Assembly: GCF_000019525.1 (NCBI RefSeq)
Contig: NC_010506.1
Coordinates: 682,001 to 746,000 of the forward strand
DNA: 64,000 nucleotides
Reading direction: 5' to 3'
Source: Shewanella woodyi ATCC 51908
GTDB taxonomy: Bacteria > Pseudomonadota > Gammaproteobacteria > Enterobacterales > Shewanellaceae
A model generated the notes under the pieces. It was not told the origin of the DNA. It was given only the letters and a program-made list of their open reading frames with translations, and ran no database searches. Position 1 is the first letter of the stretch; each line of letters opens with the position of its first letter. The translations under genes and the position numbers were made by a program. Below, in pieces: positions 53,305 to 62,540 of this stretch.

Positions 53305-55200
53305 TCAAGACTGGGTGTGGTCTATCTCTTTTTGAGGCTCAGGCGTATAAACCATGACACGGTTACGCCCATCATTTTTTGCACGATAAAGTGCTTTATC
53401 TGCTTGTTCTAACAACTTGGTTGGCTGAGTTTCAGATTGCATTATCTCTGAACTAACACCGATACTAATGGTGAGTGGAATATCGATATTTTCCCAGCTA
53501 ATGGGCAGATCATAAATGGTTTTTCGTATCTGCTCAGCAACCTGTACAGCACCTGGCTGATCTGTGTTTGGCAATATAATAGCAAACTCTTCACCGCCAA
53601 AACGTGACACCAGATCCGCTGGACGTTTTAATTTTTCTTTAAGTGTTTGAGCGATAAATCTTAAGATCTGATCGCCAGCCAAGTGACCGTAATTATCATT
53701 AATCGACTTAAAGCGGTCTATATCTAACATCAAAATAGCCATTGGGGTCTGCTGTCTTCGGCTTAATCTTCCTTCGGCTTGAAGACGTTTATCGAAAGCG
53801 GCGCGGTTCTTAACACCAGTAAGACTATCGGTAGTGGCCTGCTCAGTGAGTTTTTGATTAGCCTCGTTAAGTTCCCTAAGTGCGATCTCTAACTCTAAGG
53901 TTCGCTCCTGTACCATCTGCTCAAGCTTCTCGTTGCTGTTAGCCTCGATAAGCAGGGCTTCCTCTTTGGTTTTGCGTATTCTTTGAGATTGCAGTAGCGC
54001 TTCTTGTTGTGTCTGCAATTTTAATTTTCGCTCATCGTTATAACGAATCGCGAGAATACTGGCCATAAAGATGATCTCGAAGGTGAGACCAACCATTAGC
54101 GGAGTTAAGTGCTTAATCGGTAATGTGATTAATCCTAAGTAGGAGGAGCCTGTAATAAAGGAGCCAATCAACATACCACTCCAGGCTAGTGTGTAGAGCC
54201 GAGCCAGTTTATGTCCTCTGATAGCCAGTATGGAAGCTATTCCCATCAGAAGTGTGGTCACTAAAAGGACTGAGAAAATATTGATATATTGCGCCTGAGA
54301 GTAATCCAGCATAGGCGTAATAAACACTAGCAGTAGGGCAGCTGCAGAGCTGTAACGACATAACCTGAGCATAGGCAAACTGTGATACTTAAGCAGCAGC
54401 ACCTTCTCTGTAAACAAGATGGCAAAAAAGATACTCAGAGGCACAAGTGTGGTGATCATCAAGTGCTGCAACATCGGCCAGTCTGGCCAGATAAACCTAA
54501 AAGCTAGCCCCTGCAGGGTTGCGACTAACAGAGTGACAGATAGGACGTAACCTGCATAGTAGCTGTAGCTGAACGAGCGTGATGTAATGGCAATGCAGAG
54601 GCTAAAGAAACCAATAGCAGCAAGGGCACCAAGCTGAAAACCTTTAGATAGAGCACTGGCTTCTGTGTGCTGGGCAAAGGCATTAGGGGACCACAAGCTC
54701 AGTGGCAAGTTAGCACTCCCCTCGGTATCTACCCTAATGTAGAAAGTGTTCACTATCTCTGGTGCAAGTTCAAATGGGTAGATAAACAGGTTGTTGATCA
54801 CCGGCCTTTGATGGAAAGGGAAGGTATCGCCCACTTGGGTGTGATTGACCAGTACATTCTGAGCAAAGTGGTAGATATCTAGCTTATCTATATGGGGATT
54901 TCCCAGAGAGAGCAGCCTGTTGATTGTCTGAGGTTCTGCATTATAAATGCTAAACTTTATCCAGAAAGGTTTAAGCGCAATGTGGTTATTATCGCCTAGG
55001 GATAACCTATCCCACTGCGTTGTACTGAACTTTCTTATCTGCTCAATACCTTCACTTTCAGACTCAAAGGTATAATAAAGCCAAGGGGAGATCCTTAAGC
55101 TTTTATCTGAATCTCCACTTAGCGCAAGTAAGGTTTCCGATTTGAGCGGATAAGATAGGAGTAGAGTCAAGATGACTAAAATGAGGTTTATCTGTTTCAT
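53305..55200 (-). CDS. Membrane diguanylate cyclase with 7TMR-DISM sensor
   Basis: The 631-residue protein has a signal peptide (about 1-22), a periplasmic 7TMR-DISM extracellular domain (about 30-175), seven transmembrane helices (about 185-385), a coiled coil (about 390-455) and a GGDEF domain. The active site is SRFGGEEFAII. An inhibitory I-site RPAD lies five residues before it, so product inhibition by c-di-GMP is expected. Other motifs are DSLTGVKNRAAFD and MLDIDRFKSINDNYGH. It makes c-di-GMP in response to an unknown periplasmic signal. It lies between tatD and hemB. Confidence 0.95.
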   Translation of the reverse strand: MKQINLILVILTLLLSYPLKSETLLALSGDSDKSLRISPWLYYTFESESEGIEQIRKFSTTQWDRLSLGDNNHIALKPFWIKFSIYNAEPQTINRLLSLGNPHIDKLDIYHFAQNVLVNHTQVGDTFPFHQRPVINNLFIYPFELAPEIVNTFYIRVDTEGSANLPLSLWSPNAFAQHTEASALSKGFQLGALAAIGFFSLCIAITSRSFSYSYYAGYVLSVTLLVATLQGLAFRFIWPDWPMLQHLMITTLVPLSIFFAILFTEKVLLLKYHSLPMLRLCRYSSAAALLLVFITPMLDYSQAQYINIFSVLLVTTLLMGIASILAIRGHKLARLYTLAWSGMLIGSFITGSSYLGLITLPIKHLTPLMVGLTFEIIFMASILAIRYNDERKLKLQTQQEALLQSQRIRKTKEEALLIEANSNEKLEQMVQERTLELEIALRELNEANQKLTEQATTDSLTGVKNRAAFDKRLQAEGRLSRRQQTPMAILMLDIDRFKSINDNYGHLAGDQILRFIAQTLKEKLKRPADLVSRFGGEEFAIILPNTDQPGAVQVAEQIRKTIYDLPISWENIDIPLTISIGVSSEIMQSETQPTKLLEQADKALYRAKNDGRNRVMVYTPEPQKEIDHTQS

Positions 55201-55208
55201 CTATCTGC

Positions 55209-55997
55209 TTATAGCCCAAAAAACTTAACGCTATTTTGGTAGGTCTTAGCGGCAAATTCTGTTGGGTTTTGCTCCCTAAGAGTTGCAATATATTGAGCTA
55301 TATAGGGCAGATATTGGGGCTCATTCTTACTCGATTTAGGTTTTGGCCTCATGCTTCTAGGGAGTAAATAGGGACTGTCAGTTTCAATCAAAATACGATC
55401 GTCAGGGATATCACGAACCAGCTCAGCTAACTCTAGACCTCTACGCTCATCACAGACCCAGCCAGTGATCCCCAAGTGTAGATCAAGCTCAAGATAGGCC
55501 TCCATACTCTCTCTATTGCCGGTAAAGCAATGAAGCAGGGCGTTGGTTAGTCCGCTACGGTACTCTTTTAATATGGCGAGAAAATCTTCATGGGCATCAC
55601 GTTCATGCATCAAAACCGGCAGCTTGAGTTCAACAGCTAAAGCAAGTTGAGCACGAAAAGCCTCTCTCTGCTTTGCTCTGGGAGAGAAATCTCGATTGTA
55701 ATCTAGGCCGCACTCACCAATGGCCACAACTTCAGCGGCTTGGGCAAGCACTCTGATTTTATCTGCACTTGTATCGTCCCATTGGCTTGCTTGATGGGGG
55801 TGAGTGCCAGCTGTAGAGTAGAGAGTTTTAGGGTATTGCTGACATAAGGTGATCGCTTGCTGGCTTTCATTTAAGTCGCTGCCAATAACAATAAGCGGTG
55901 AAACCCCATGGGCCACCGCTCGTTGAATTACTTCATCACAATTTTTTTCTAGGGCGCTGCCAATAAGATTGACAGCGATGTCTATGTGTTCGGACAT
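55209..55997 (-). CDS. tatD: TatD-family metal-dependent deoxyribonuclease
   Basis: The 262-residue TIM-barrel hydrolase has the family metal sites AVGECGLDYNRD-like AIGECGLDYNRDFS, AGTHPHQAS, VLMHERDAHE, LLHCFTGN and ETDSPYLLPR. E. coli TatD is a magnesium-dependent exonuclease and is not needed for Tat export despite its place beside the tat genes. It overlaps the preceding small gene by one base. Confidence 0.96.
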   Translation of the reverse strand: MSEHIDIAVNLIGSALEKNCDEVIQRAVAHGVSPLIVIGSDLNESQQAITLCQQYPKTLYSTAGTHPHQASQWDDTSADKIRVLAQAAEVVAIGECGLDYNRDFSPRAKQREAFRAQLALAVELKLPVLMHERDAHEDFLAILKEYRSGLTNALLHCFTGNRESMEAYLELDLHLGITGWVCDERRGLELAELVRDIPDDRILIETDSPYLLPRSMRPKPKSSKNEPQYLPYIAQYIATLREQNPTEFAAKTYQNSVKFFGL

Positions 55998-56482
55998 TAT
56001 TTTAGACGTTTAACACGAATCGTAGAGTTGCGATCATCTGAGCCAAGTATAAAGGACCCTAAAGCGGCTTTCTCAATAAACACGCTCTGGTTAACTTTGA
56101 CCTTGAAACGACGTCCATCGGTTTGCTTCCAAACCTGACCATTGGTAAAGCTTAGCTTTAATGCGCCATAAGGGTCTTTCTTAATTGAAGCAACCTCAAG
56201 ATAGATCTTTTCAATTGCATCAGCTTTCTCTTTCTTTAGGTTGCCAAATTCATCCTCTATGTTGGCAGGCAGTGTGACAGGCACTGCTGCCACTGTCGCA
56301 GCTCCTGCAACAGGAGGAGTTGCAGGCCCCTTCGTTTTAACTTTTTGGGCAAGTGCATCGTAACAGATAAGCCTATCTAGCTTATCTGTATTTGCGGCGC
56401 AGGCAGATAGTTGTTGTTCTATGCCCGCAGTGGCATTTGCCGATACTAAGATGGCGACTGCGGTGATCCAACGTAAACGCAT
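55997..56482 (-). CDS. Small exported protein of unknown function between tatC and tatD
   Basis: This 161-residue protein has a clear signal peptide (MRLRWITAVAILVSANATAG) and a mature start with two cysteines, LSACAANTDKLDRLICYDAL, which may form a disulfide. A Pro/Ala-rich stretch (about 50-75) leads to a beta-rich C-terminal domain (GALKLSFTNGQVWKQTDGRR). The cysteine-containing start resembles short periplasmic proteins with a CxxxxxxxxRLxCYD pattern, such as those linked to type VI secretion, but nothing else supports that role. It is cotranscribed with tatC (57 bp upstream) and tatD (1-nt overlap). Confidence 0.8.
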   Translation of the reverse strand: MRLRWITAVAILVSANATAGIEQQLSACAANTDKLDRLICYDALAQKVKTKGPATPPVAGAATVAAVPVTLPANIEDEFGNLKKEKADAIEKIYLEVASIKKDPYGALKLSFTNGQVWKQTDGRRFKVKVNQSVFIEKAALGSFILGSDDRNSTIRVKRLK

Positions 56483-56538
56483 TGATATATTCCCTTTTAA
56501 TATGCGAGCATCATGCCTGAGTTGCTAATTAAGCGCTC

Positions 56539-57309
56539 TTACTTAGCTTCTTGGCCAGGTTCATCCTGTTTTTCTTGCTCGTCTTCATCTTCTTCATCCT
56601 TTTTACTGTAGAAACGAGCAGCAATCAATCCCCCTTCAAATAATATCAGCATTGGAACCGCTAACATGGTTTGAGAAATGATGTCTGGAGGAGTTAATAA
56701 CATGCCAATAACGAAGGCACCGACTATGATGTAGGGGCGTTTCGCTTTTAGGTCATCAGGTGTAGTTACACCAGCCCAGCATAGTAATACTACGGCGATT
56801 GGGATCTCGAAGGCTAAACCAAAGGCAAAGAAGAGCTTAAGGATAAAGCTTAGGTAACTGGTGATATCGGTAGCGACCTGTACTCCCTCTGGTGCAACGC
56901 TAGTAAAGAAGCCGAAAACAACAGGGAAAACAACATAGTAAGCAAAGGCTATACCTAGGTAGAACAGCAGTGTACTGCTGGCAAGCAGCGGCATCATTAA
57001 ACGCTTTTCGTGCTTATACAGACCAGGTGCGATAAAAGACCAGATCTGGAATAGGACATAGGGGATAGCGATGAAAAAAGCCAGAACCAGTGTTAGCTTA
57101 AACGGAGCGAAAAAGGGTGCGGCAACATCGGTCGCGATCATGCTACTGGCTTCAGGCATCACATCCATAAGTGGGGTTGCCACATAATGGTAGATATCAT
57201 TAGACCAATAGGCCATACAGGCAAACACCAATATCACACTGGCGATGGCTCGGAGTAATCTGGTTCGTAGTTCAAGTAAATGACTAATAAGAGGCTGCTG
57301 TTGAGACAT
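56539..57309 (-). CDS. tatC: Sec-independent protein translocase TatC
   Basis: The 256-residue protein has six membrane helices. It begins [20 protein letters not shown], the conserved cytoplasmic N-terminus with the Glu that contacts the twin-arginine signal, and contains [20 protein letters not shown] and a conserved Glu/Pro in FGLAFEIPI. The C-terminal tail is strongly acidic ([20 protein letters not shown]). TatC with TatB recognises folded cargo with RR signals, such as cofactor-bearing respiratory enzymes. It follows tatB by 3 nt. Confidence 0.98.
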   Translation of the reverse strand: MSQQQPLISHLLELRTRLLRAIASVILVFACMAYWSNDIYHYVATPLMDVMPEASSMIATDVAAPFFAPFKLTLVLAFFIAIPYVLFQIWSFIAPGLYKHEKRLMMPLLASSTLLFYLGIAFAYYVVFPVVFGFFTSVAPEGVQVATDITSYLSFILKLFFAFGLAFEIPIAVVLLCWAGVTTPDDLKAKRPYIIVGAFVIGMLLTPPDIISQTMLAVPMLILFEGGLIAARFYSKKDEEDEDEQEKQDEPGQEAK

Positions 57310-57312
57310 GGA

Positions 57313-57711
57313 CTACCTGTTAGATTTGTCTGGGTTAGCGCTAACCTCAGCTGTGGGAGCCTCTGAAGGAGTACTTTCCGATGGCGCAGAGCTGCTGGCC
57401 GAAGGTGTTTCTTCTATCTTATAAGGACGATTAACAGACTGAGCCGCTTCTTTTAATTGATCGATTGAATCCTGCAACTCAGGTGAAAGATCTTTAAGAC
57501 CTTGATTCTCAGCTTTTTTCAAATCTGAATGCAGTTGCTCAATTTTGAGTTCCTGCTCAAGCTCATCTTTAACTGAGTTAGCCATACGTTTCATGGCTCG
57601 GATCCAGCCTGTTATTGAGCGAACTGCAACCGGAAGTCTTTCAGGGCCAAGCACAACTAGCCCTAAAATACCGATCAACAGCAGTTCCATAAAGCCAATA
57701 CCGTCGAACAT
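57313..57711 (-). CDS. tatB: Sec-independent protein translocase TatB
   Basis: The 132-residue protein has the TatB plan: a short N-terminal membrane helix ([20 protein letters not shown]) with the conserved Glu and Gly-Pro hinge, an amphipathic helix, and a polar tail rich in Ser, Pro and Ala. It forms the substrate-binding complex with TatC. It starts 6 nt after tatA. Confidence 0.96.
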   Translation of the reverse strand: MFDGIGFMELLLIGILGLVVLGPERLPVAVRSITGWIRAMKRMANSVKDELEQELKIEQLHSDLKKAENQGLKDLSPELQDSIDQLKEAAQSVNRPYKIEETPSASSSAPSESTPSEAPTAEVSANPDKSNR

Positions 57712-57717
57712 AGGAGA

Positions 57718-57969
57718 TTATACCTGTTCTTTATCCTTGGTTTCTGTCTTCTTCTCAGCGTTTGGAGCTGTCTTCTCTACGCTAGGAGTCGCTTTTTCAG
57801 ATGCTGTTTCTTCCAGAGCTTTCTTCTCTTCTTCTGAAGACATGGCGTTCTTGAAGCCTTTAACTGCGCCACCTAAGTCACCACCAAGAGAACGTAACTT
57901 CTTAGTTCCAAACAATAAGATTACGATCACAGCTATGATCAGAAGTTGCCAAATACCCATGTTACCCAT
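57718..57969 (-). CDS. tatA: Sec-independent protein translocase TatA
   Basis: The 83-residue protein has an N-terminal membrane helix ([20 protein letters not shown]), the [20 protein letters not shown] hinge and amphipathic helix, and a charged tail. It oligomerises to form the translocation pore. Two starts are possible, 57969 (MGNMG) and 57960 (MGIWQ); the first has GAGG about 9 nt upstream. Confidence 0.97.
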   Translation of the reverse strand: MGNMGIWQLLIIAVIVILLFGTKKLRSLGGDLGGAVKGFKNAMSSEEEKKALEETASEKATPSVEKTAPNAEKKTETKDKEQV

Positions 57970-58030
57970 GAAATTTTCCTCAAAAATATGTCTATAGTTC
58001 TATTATGAACTTATGGTTTATTAGTGCTAG

Positions 58031-59680
58031 CTAAAATTTGCGTTTTTTTGGTCTAGATCGCCATCCTAGAAGCCAGAGTACAACTCCTACAGTGATACTG
58101 CCATAGGAGGCCCATAGTGTAGCGTTTTGATTAAACAAAATCGTGCCGCAGATCACTAAAACCGCTGATGTGATTAAAAGGTAGTTACTTTTATGGGCTT
58201 TCTGCTGCTGTTTTAGGTAGCGATCCAGCATCTGGTTCTGAGATTTGACGAAGTTTCTGCCCATTTTCAGATTATCGTAAACCAGCTCTGGCAGTTCAGG
58301 CAGCTTATCAGCCCAATAGGGGAACTCTTTTTTGATCTTACTTGCCATCCCTTTAGGGCCAACTTGCTCTGACATCCACTTTTCAAGGAAAGGCTTGGCT
58401 GTTTGCCACAGGTCCAGTTGCGGATAGAGCTGTCGGCCTAGCCCTTCGATATAGAGTAAGGTTTTTTCTAAGAGCACAAGTTGGGGCTGAACAACCATGT
58501 CGAAACGTCTTGCTGTGCGGAACAGCTCGAGGAGAACATGGCCGAATGAGATCTCATCCAGTGGTTTATTGAACATAGGCTCACAAACCACTTTGACTGC
58601 CTGCTCAAATGCCGCGATATCGGTATCTGGTGATACCCAGCCTGACTCGATATAGAGTTGGGCTATTCTGTGATAGTCACGATTAAAGAAGGCGAGGAAA
58701 TTCTCCGCTAGGTAGCGCTTATCCTCTTCGGTTAGTGTGCCCATGATGCCGCAGTCTAGACCGATATAATAGGGGTCTTCTGGGTGCTCTCGGCTGACAA
58801 ATATATTGCCTGGGTGCATATCCGCGTGAAAAAAGTTATCCCTGAAGACTTGAGTGAAAAAGAGTTCGACCCCTCTCTCTGCCAATACCTTGAGGTTAGT
58901 GCCTTGGGCTTTTAAAGCTGCCATATCAGACACTGGAATACCTTCGATCCGCTCCATTACGATCAAACGTGTAAAGCAGAGCTCTTCATACATATAGGGA
59001 ATGTACAAAGAGCCAGAGTCTAAAAAGTTATTTCTTAATTTGACGGCATTAAGCGCCTCAAGTTTAAGGTTGAGCTCACCCTCAATGGTGGTGCGGTAAT
59101 CTTCAACCACTTCCGCGGGACGCAGGCGATTGCCATGACCAAGTACTGTTTCCAGAAAATTGGCCGCCTGAGACATCAAATGCAAATCAGCGTCTACCTG
59201 AGCCTCAACATTCGGTCTTAACACCTTTAGTACTACTGCTTTGCCGTTGGACTTTAGCGTGGCGGTATGAACCTGAGAAATAGAAGCAGAAGCTAAGGGA
59301 GTATTGTCAAAATCATCGAAATAGGTGTCGATTGAAGTACCAAGCTCAAGTTCGATCATCTCTCTGGCAATGGATGAATCGAAGGGGGGAACTCTATCTT
59401 GCAACATTGCCAGTTCTTCAGCCCACTCATCATCGAGTAGATCCCGCCTGGTAGAGAGCATCTGGCCAAACTTAATATAGACTGGGCCCAGCTCCTGCAT
59501 GACAAGCTTTAACCGCTCACCACCAACTTTATCTTTATGCTGGTTGCGCAGCCAAAAAAAGGTGCAGCGTAGCAGTCTGAAGTACCATGGCTTAACCTTT
59601 GAGGGAATTAATTCATCTAGACCGTAATGAAGGGCCGTCTTGATAACTTGATAAGCACGCCTGATGCTGGTGACTGTCAT
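58031..59680 (-). CDS. ubiB: Ubiquinone biosynthesis protein UbiB (atypical ABC1/ADCK kinase-like)
   Basis: The 549-residue protein has the family signature [13 protein letters not shown] (about 71-83), an A-rich loop [10 protein letters not shown], the ATP-site lysine in [20 protein letters not shown] and GLDCGIMG (kinase-like catalytic segments), and two C-terminal membrane helices. It is a kinase-like ATPase that supports ubiquinone synthesis at the membrane. Its start overlaps the ubiJ stop by 4 nt (ATGA). Confidence 0.98.
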   Translation of the reverse strand: MTVTSIRRAYQVIKTALHYGLDELIPSKVKPWYFRLLRCTFFWLRNQHKDKVGGERLKLVMQELGPVYIKFGQMLSTRRDLLDDEWAEELAMLQDRVPPFDSSIAREMIELELGTSIDTYFDDFDNTPLASASISQVHTATLKSNGKAVVLKVLRPNVEAQVDADLHLMSQAANFLETVLGHGNRLRPAEVVEDYRTTIEGELNLKLEALNAVKLRNNFLDSGSLYIPYMYEELCFTRLIVMERIEGIPVSDMAALKAQGTNLKVLAERGVELFFTQVFRDNFFHADMHPGNIFVSREHPEDPYYIGLDCGIMGTLTEEDKRYLAENFLAFFNRDYHRIAQLYIESGWVSPDTDIAAFEQAVKVVCEPMFNKPLDEISFGHVLLELFRTARRFDMVVQPQLVLLEKTLLYIEGLGRQLYPQLDLWQTAKPFLEKWMSEQVGPKGMASKIKKEFPYWADKLPELPELVYDNLKMGRNFVKSQNQMLDRYLKQQQKAHKSNYLLITSAVLVICGTILFNQNATLWASYGSITVGVVLWLLGWRSRPKKRKF

Positions 59681-60300
59681 GTGTTAGTTTTTGCTCTACT
59701 TTGTAGGTTATTAATACGTTTCTCTATGGCGTCGATATCGGCCACCAGATCATCGATTCTATCACCTAAGTAGACAAATTCTATCGCATGGGGCGCCAAT
59801 TTATACTCTTCGGTGGTTAATTGACCGACATGGCTTCGGCTCTGGCGAAATATATGTGTGATATCATTTTTTGCCTGCTCGATGCCTGTTATCAGCATAT
59901 GTGTCGGGGCATCGCCTATATATTTTGACAGAGGTTCTGCAAAGTCGAATTCAACTTTTTGCAGGAAGTGACTAAAGGTTTGCAGCAGATTTAGATCGCC
60001 CTCTAAGCTTAACTTATCTTGCTTAATAAGCTCAGTGAGGTTCGCACCTTCGGTTAACTGATAAAGAGTAGTGATGTCAGCATTCACCTTAGTGGTGACT
60101 TCTCCCTCATATTTGCCTAAGACCTGTATCTCTTTGGCAAATATAAGGTAGATAGGCCAGCTAAGCTGGCTTAATTGGATACAGAGCACTTTTCCATGAA
60201 GTGAACGCAGCTTTGCGTATTCATCGGGAGATTGGGCGATAACTTGCTTTAAAGCCGTTTCCAGAGCTGCACTGAGAAGCAAAGCGAATTCACGTTTCAT
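59677..60300 (-). CDS. ubiJ: Ubiquinone biosynthesis accessory factor UbiJ
   Basis: The 207-residue protein has an SCP2-like lipid-binding N-terminal domain ([20 protein letters not shown] onward) and a C-terminal helical tail that forms a coiled coil ([20 protein letters not shown]). With UbiK it organises the soluble ubiquinone biosynthetic complex. It lies between ubiE (11 nt) and ubiB (overlap), the normal order. Confidence 0.94.
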   Translation of the reverse strand: MKREFALLLSAALETALKQVIAQSPDEYAKLRSLHGKVLCIQLSQLSWPIYLIFAKEIQVLGKYEGEVTTKVNADITTLYQLTEGANLTELIKQDKLSLEGDLNLLQTFSHFLQKVEFDFAEPLSKYIGDAPTHMLITGIEQAKNDITHIFRQSRSHVGQLTTEEYKLAPHAIEFVYLGDRIDDLVADIDAIEKRINNLQSRAKTNT

Positions 60301-60311
60301 GGTTGTTCCAA

Positions 60312-61067
60312 TTAGAATTTGTAGCCCTTATGTAGCGCAACAATACCGTCGGTCATGTTGGTGTATTCGACCTGTTCAAAGCCAGCATCGACCATCATAC
60401 CTTTTAGGGTCTCTTGATCTGGATGCATTCTGATTGACTCAGCTAAATACTCATAACTTTCAGCATCCTGAGTGATTAATGCGCCCATCTTTGGCATCAC
60501 TTTAAAGCTGTAAAGGTCGTACACTTTACGCATCACATCATGCTTAGGCTTTGAAAACTCAAGGACTAATAACTTTCCACCTGGCTTGAGTACACGCAGC
60601 ATAGAGCGGATAGCCGCATCTTTATCTGTGACGTTACGTAGTCCAAAGGCGATAGTAATAATATCGAAATGGTTATCTGGAAAAGGTAGGGCTTCGGCAT
60701 TAGCCTGAACATAGTTCACATTACCAACGATCCCTTTGTCTCTTAACTTCTCACGGCCAACCTTCAGCATGGAGTCATTAATATCGGCAAGGGTGACCTG
60801 ACCTTTATCTCCAACAATATGTGAAAATTTAGCGGTAAGATCGCCTGTTCCGCCAGCAAGATCCAGTACCTTCATGCCAGGACGAGCGCCTGCACTTTCG
60901 ATAGTGAAACGCTTCCACATGCGGTGGATACCAAAGGACATGACATCGTTCATGATGTCATATTTGGCTGCGACAGAATGAAAAACACCAGCAACCATGT
61001 CGGCCTTTTGATCGCTTTCAACTGTTTTGTAACCGAAATGGGTACTGTTTGGTGTGCCCTCTGACAT
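60312..61067 (-). CDS. ubiE: Ubiquinone/menaquinone C-methyltransferase UbiE
   Basis: The 251-residue enzyme equals E. coli UbiE in length. Motifs are the S-adenosylmethionine site [15 protein letters not shown] (about 67-81), family signatures [19 protein letters not shown] and [12 protein letters not shown], and [18 protein letters not shown] at the end. It methylates precursors of both ubiquinone and menaquinone, and menaquinol is the donor expected for the fumarate reductase in this window. It heads the ubiE-ubiJ-ubiB cluster, with AGGA before the ATG. Confidence 0.98.
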   Translation of the reverse strand: MSEGTPNSTHFGYKTVESDQKADMVAGVFHSVAAKYDIMNDVMSFGIHRMWKRFTIESAGARPGMKVLDLAGGTGDLTAKFSHIVGDKGQVTLADINDSMLKVGREKLRDKGIVGNVNYVQANAEALPFPDNHFDIITIAFGLRNVTDKDAAIRSMLRVLKPGGKLLVLEFSKPKHDVMRKVYDLYSFKVMPKMGALITQDAESYEYLAESIRMHPDQETLKGMMVDAGFEQVEYTNMTDGIVALHKGYKF

Positions 61068-61307
61068 CTATGTCTTCCTATTGATTAAAATATTATTTAT
61101 GAGTTTAAATCATTCAATCAAGCTGCAATATAACTCATCAACCACATTGTGAGCTAGGTGAGCTATCTGCATCTGGATTTGTCGAAAATGTGTGCTAGCG
61201 CAGAGTTTCGCAAAACAGACTGGGCATTATTCTGCTAAGAGATTCAGCCAGTGAGGTATTATACCCAAACTACTTTAATAAGCGAGTTTCAGAGTTTGCT
61301 TAATTAT

Positions 61308-61341
61308 CCACCATTGGAAGCAGAACAAGCTCCAATGGTGG
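61308..61341 (-). terminator. Hairpin after the ureohydrolase gene
   Basis: Perfect 11-bp arms CCACCATTGGA / TCCAATGGTGG with a 12-nt loop lie 9 bp after the stop, followed by ATAATTAA on the minus strand. Probably terminates or stabilises the ureohydrolase transcript. Confidence 0.65.
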
Positions 61342-61350
61342 CATTGAGTG

Positions 61351-62385
61351 CTATTGTGATTGGCCTCGTCCCTGAATATAAGCGTAGATAAGCTCGCTGA
61401 TACTCTGTCCGGTTTCGCGATAACCAGCTTGAAGCCCGGCCACATGACAACTAGGGGCAGCTTCGGCCAGATGAAGGTATGCACAGGGAGTATGTCTGGC
61501 AACTGTGTAGACATAGTGTAGCGCGTCCAGTAGTGGGATCCCCGCTGCTGTTGATGCACTGCTTGGCATATTCGTAATGGCATCAAGATCGAGCTCCAGT
61601 GCCACTGGCAGCTGACTATTATTGAGTTTAGTGACTATCTCCTCTAGCGCCGATGCTAAGCTCACTTCGCGGCGTATCCAGGTAGACTGAAGTGTATGCC
61701 ATCCTCCACCAAAGCTACTGAGCTGGTCTAAGGTTTCTTCACTATTTTTTAGCTCATGCATGCCAAGTACGTGGTAGTAACCTAGTGCCTCACTCGCTGC
61801 TGCGTAACTAAAGCCGTTACCACTATGGCGTCCTTCTCGGGGGCGAAAATCACTGTGGGGATCTAAGTTTACCGCTGCTACTTTCTTGTTATGGCTCTGC
61901 TTTGCGGCCATCAAAAGTCCGTATGCATTATTATGGCCACCACCAATGACAATAGGTTCAAGCCCTGCTTGCATGACTTGCTCTGCTATCTCTATGACTC
62001 GGGTATCCAGTTGCTCTACATTTGCTCTGAGTGATTGGGTGGCAGCTTCTTCACTAAGCTGAAGGTCGTCGGTTTTTATCTGGCCTAACACTAAACAGCT
62101 TTTGCCGTCGAAGAAGCGGTTTGACTGTAGATTTAGGAATTGAGCCATCGCAGCCTCAAATGCGTCGGTTGCGCCACCGCGACCTAAATTGGCACGAGGA
62201 CCGATATCTTCCCCAATACCAAAGATGGCAAATCTAGCGCCTTTAAGCTTCGCCTTGGCTAGCGTCTCTTTTAAGACAGCGTTTTCATCGTGGGTCAATA
62301 CTGTTTGAGCCAACTTGGTTTCGCCCTCTCTGGCGGTGACGAGTTGTCGGCAATGTTGCGAGGTAAAAGGGAGCAGGTATTGCAT
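61351..62385 (-). CDS. Ureohydrolase (arginase/agmatinase/formimidoylglutamase family)
   Basis: The 344-residue protein has the binuclear manganese site of ureohydrolases: IVIGGGHNNAYG (first His), VNLDPHSDFRP (Asp-x-His-x-Asp) and ALELDLDAI (Asp-x-Asp). The closest functional type I can suggest is formimidoylglutamase (HutG-like) of histidine degradation, but no hut gene is nearby and arginase or agmatinase activity is not excluded. All metal ligands are in place. It is divergent from the S9 peptidase gene. Confidence 0.85.
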   Translation of the reverse strand: MQYLLPFTSQHCRQLVTAREGETKLAQTVLTHDENAVLKETLAKAKLKGARFAIFGIGEDIGPRANLGRGGATDAFEAAMAQFLNLQSNRFFDGKSCLVLGQIKTDDLQLSEEAATQSLRANVEQLDTRVIEIAEQVMQAGLEPIVIGGGHNNAYGLLMAAKQSHNKKVAAVNLDPHSDFRPREGRHSGNGFSYAAASEALGYYHVLGMHELKNSEETLDQLSSFGGGWHTLQSTWIRREVSLASALEEIVTKLNNSQLPVALELDLDAITNMPSSASTAAGIPLLDALHYVYTVARHTPCAYLHLAEAAPSCHVAGLQAGYRETGQSISELIYAYIQGRGQSQ

Positions 62386-62540
62386 ATTGGTCTAGTTCTT
62401 ATTTTTGATGCCTATGCCCTATATTGTGGCTTAATGTGGGAATTGAAGGCAATGAAAGAATCTTAAGGTTAAGGAGTAGTACAAAAGCGTTAGCATTATG
62501 TTATTTTATCATTTTTGTAATAATTGTAATTGAGGCAAGG

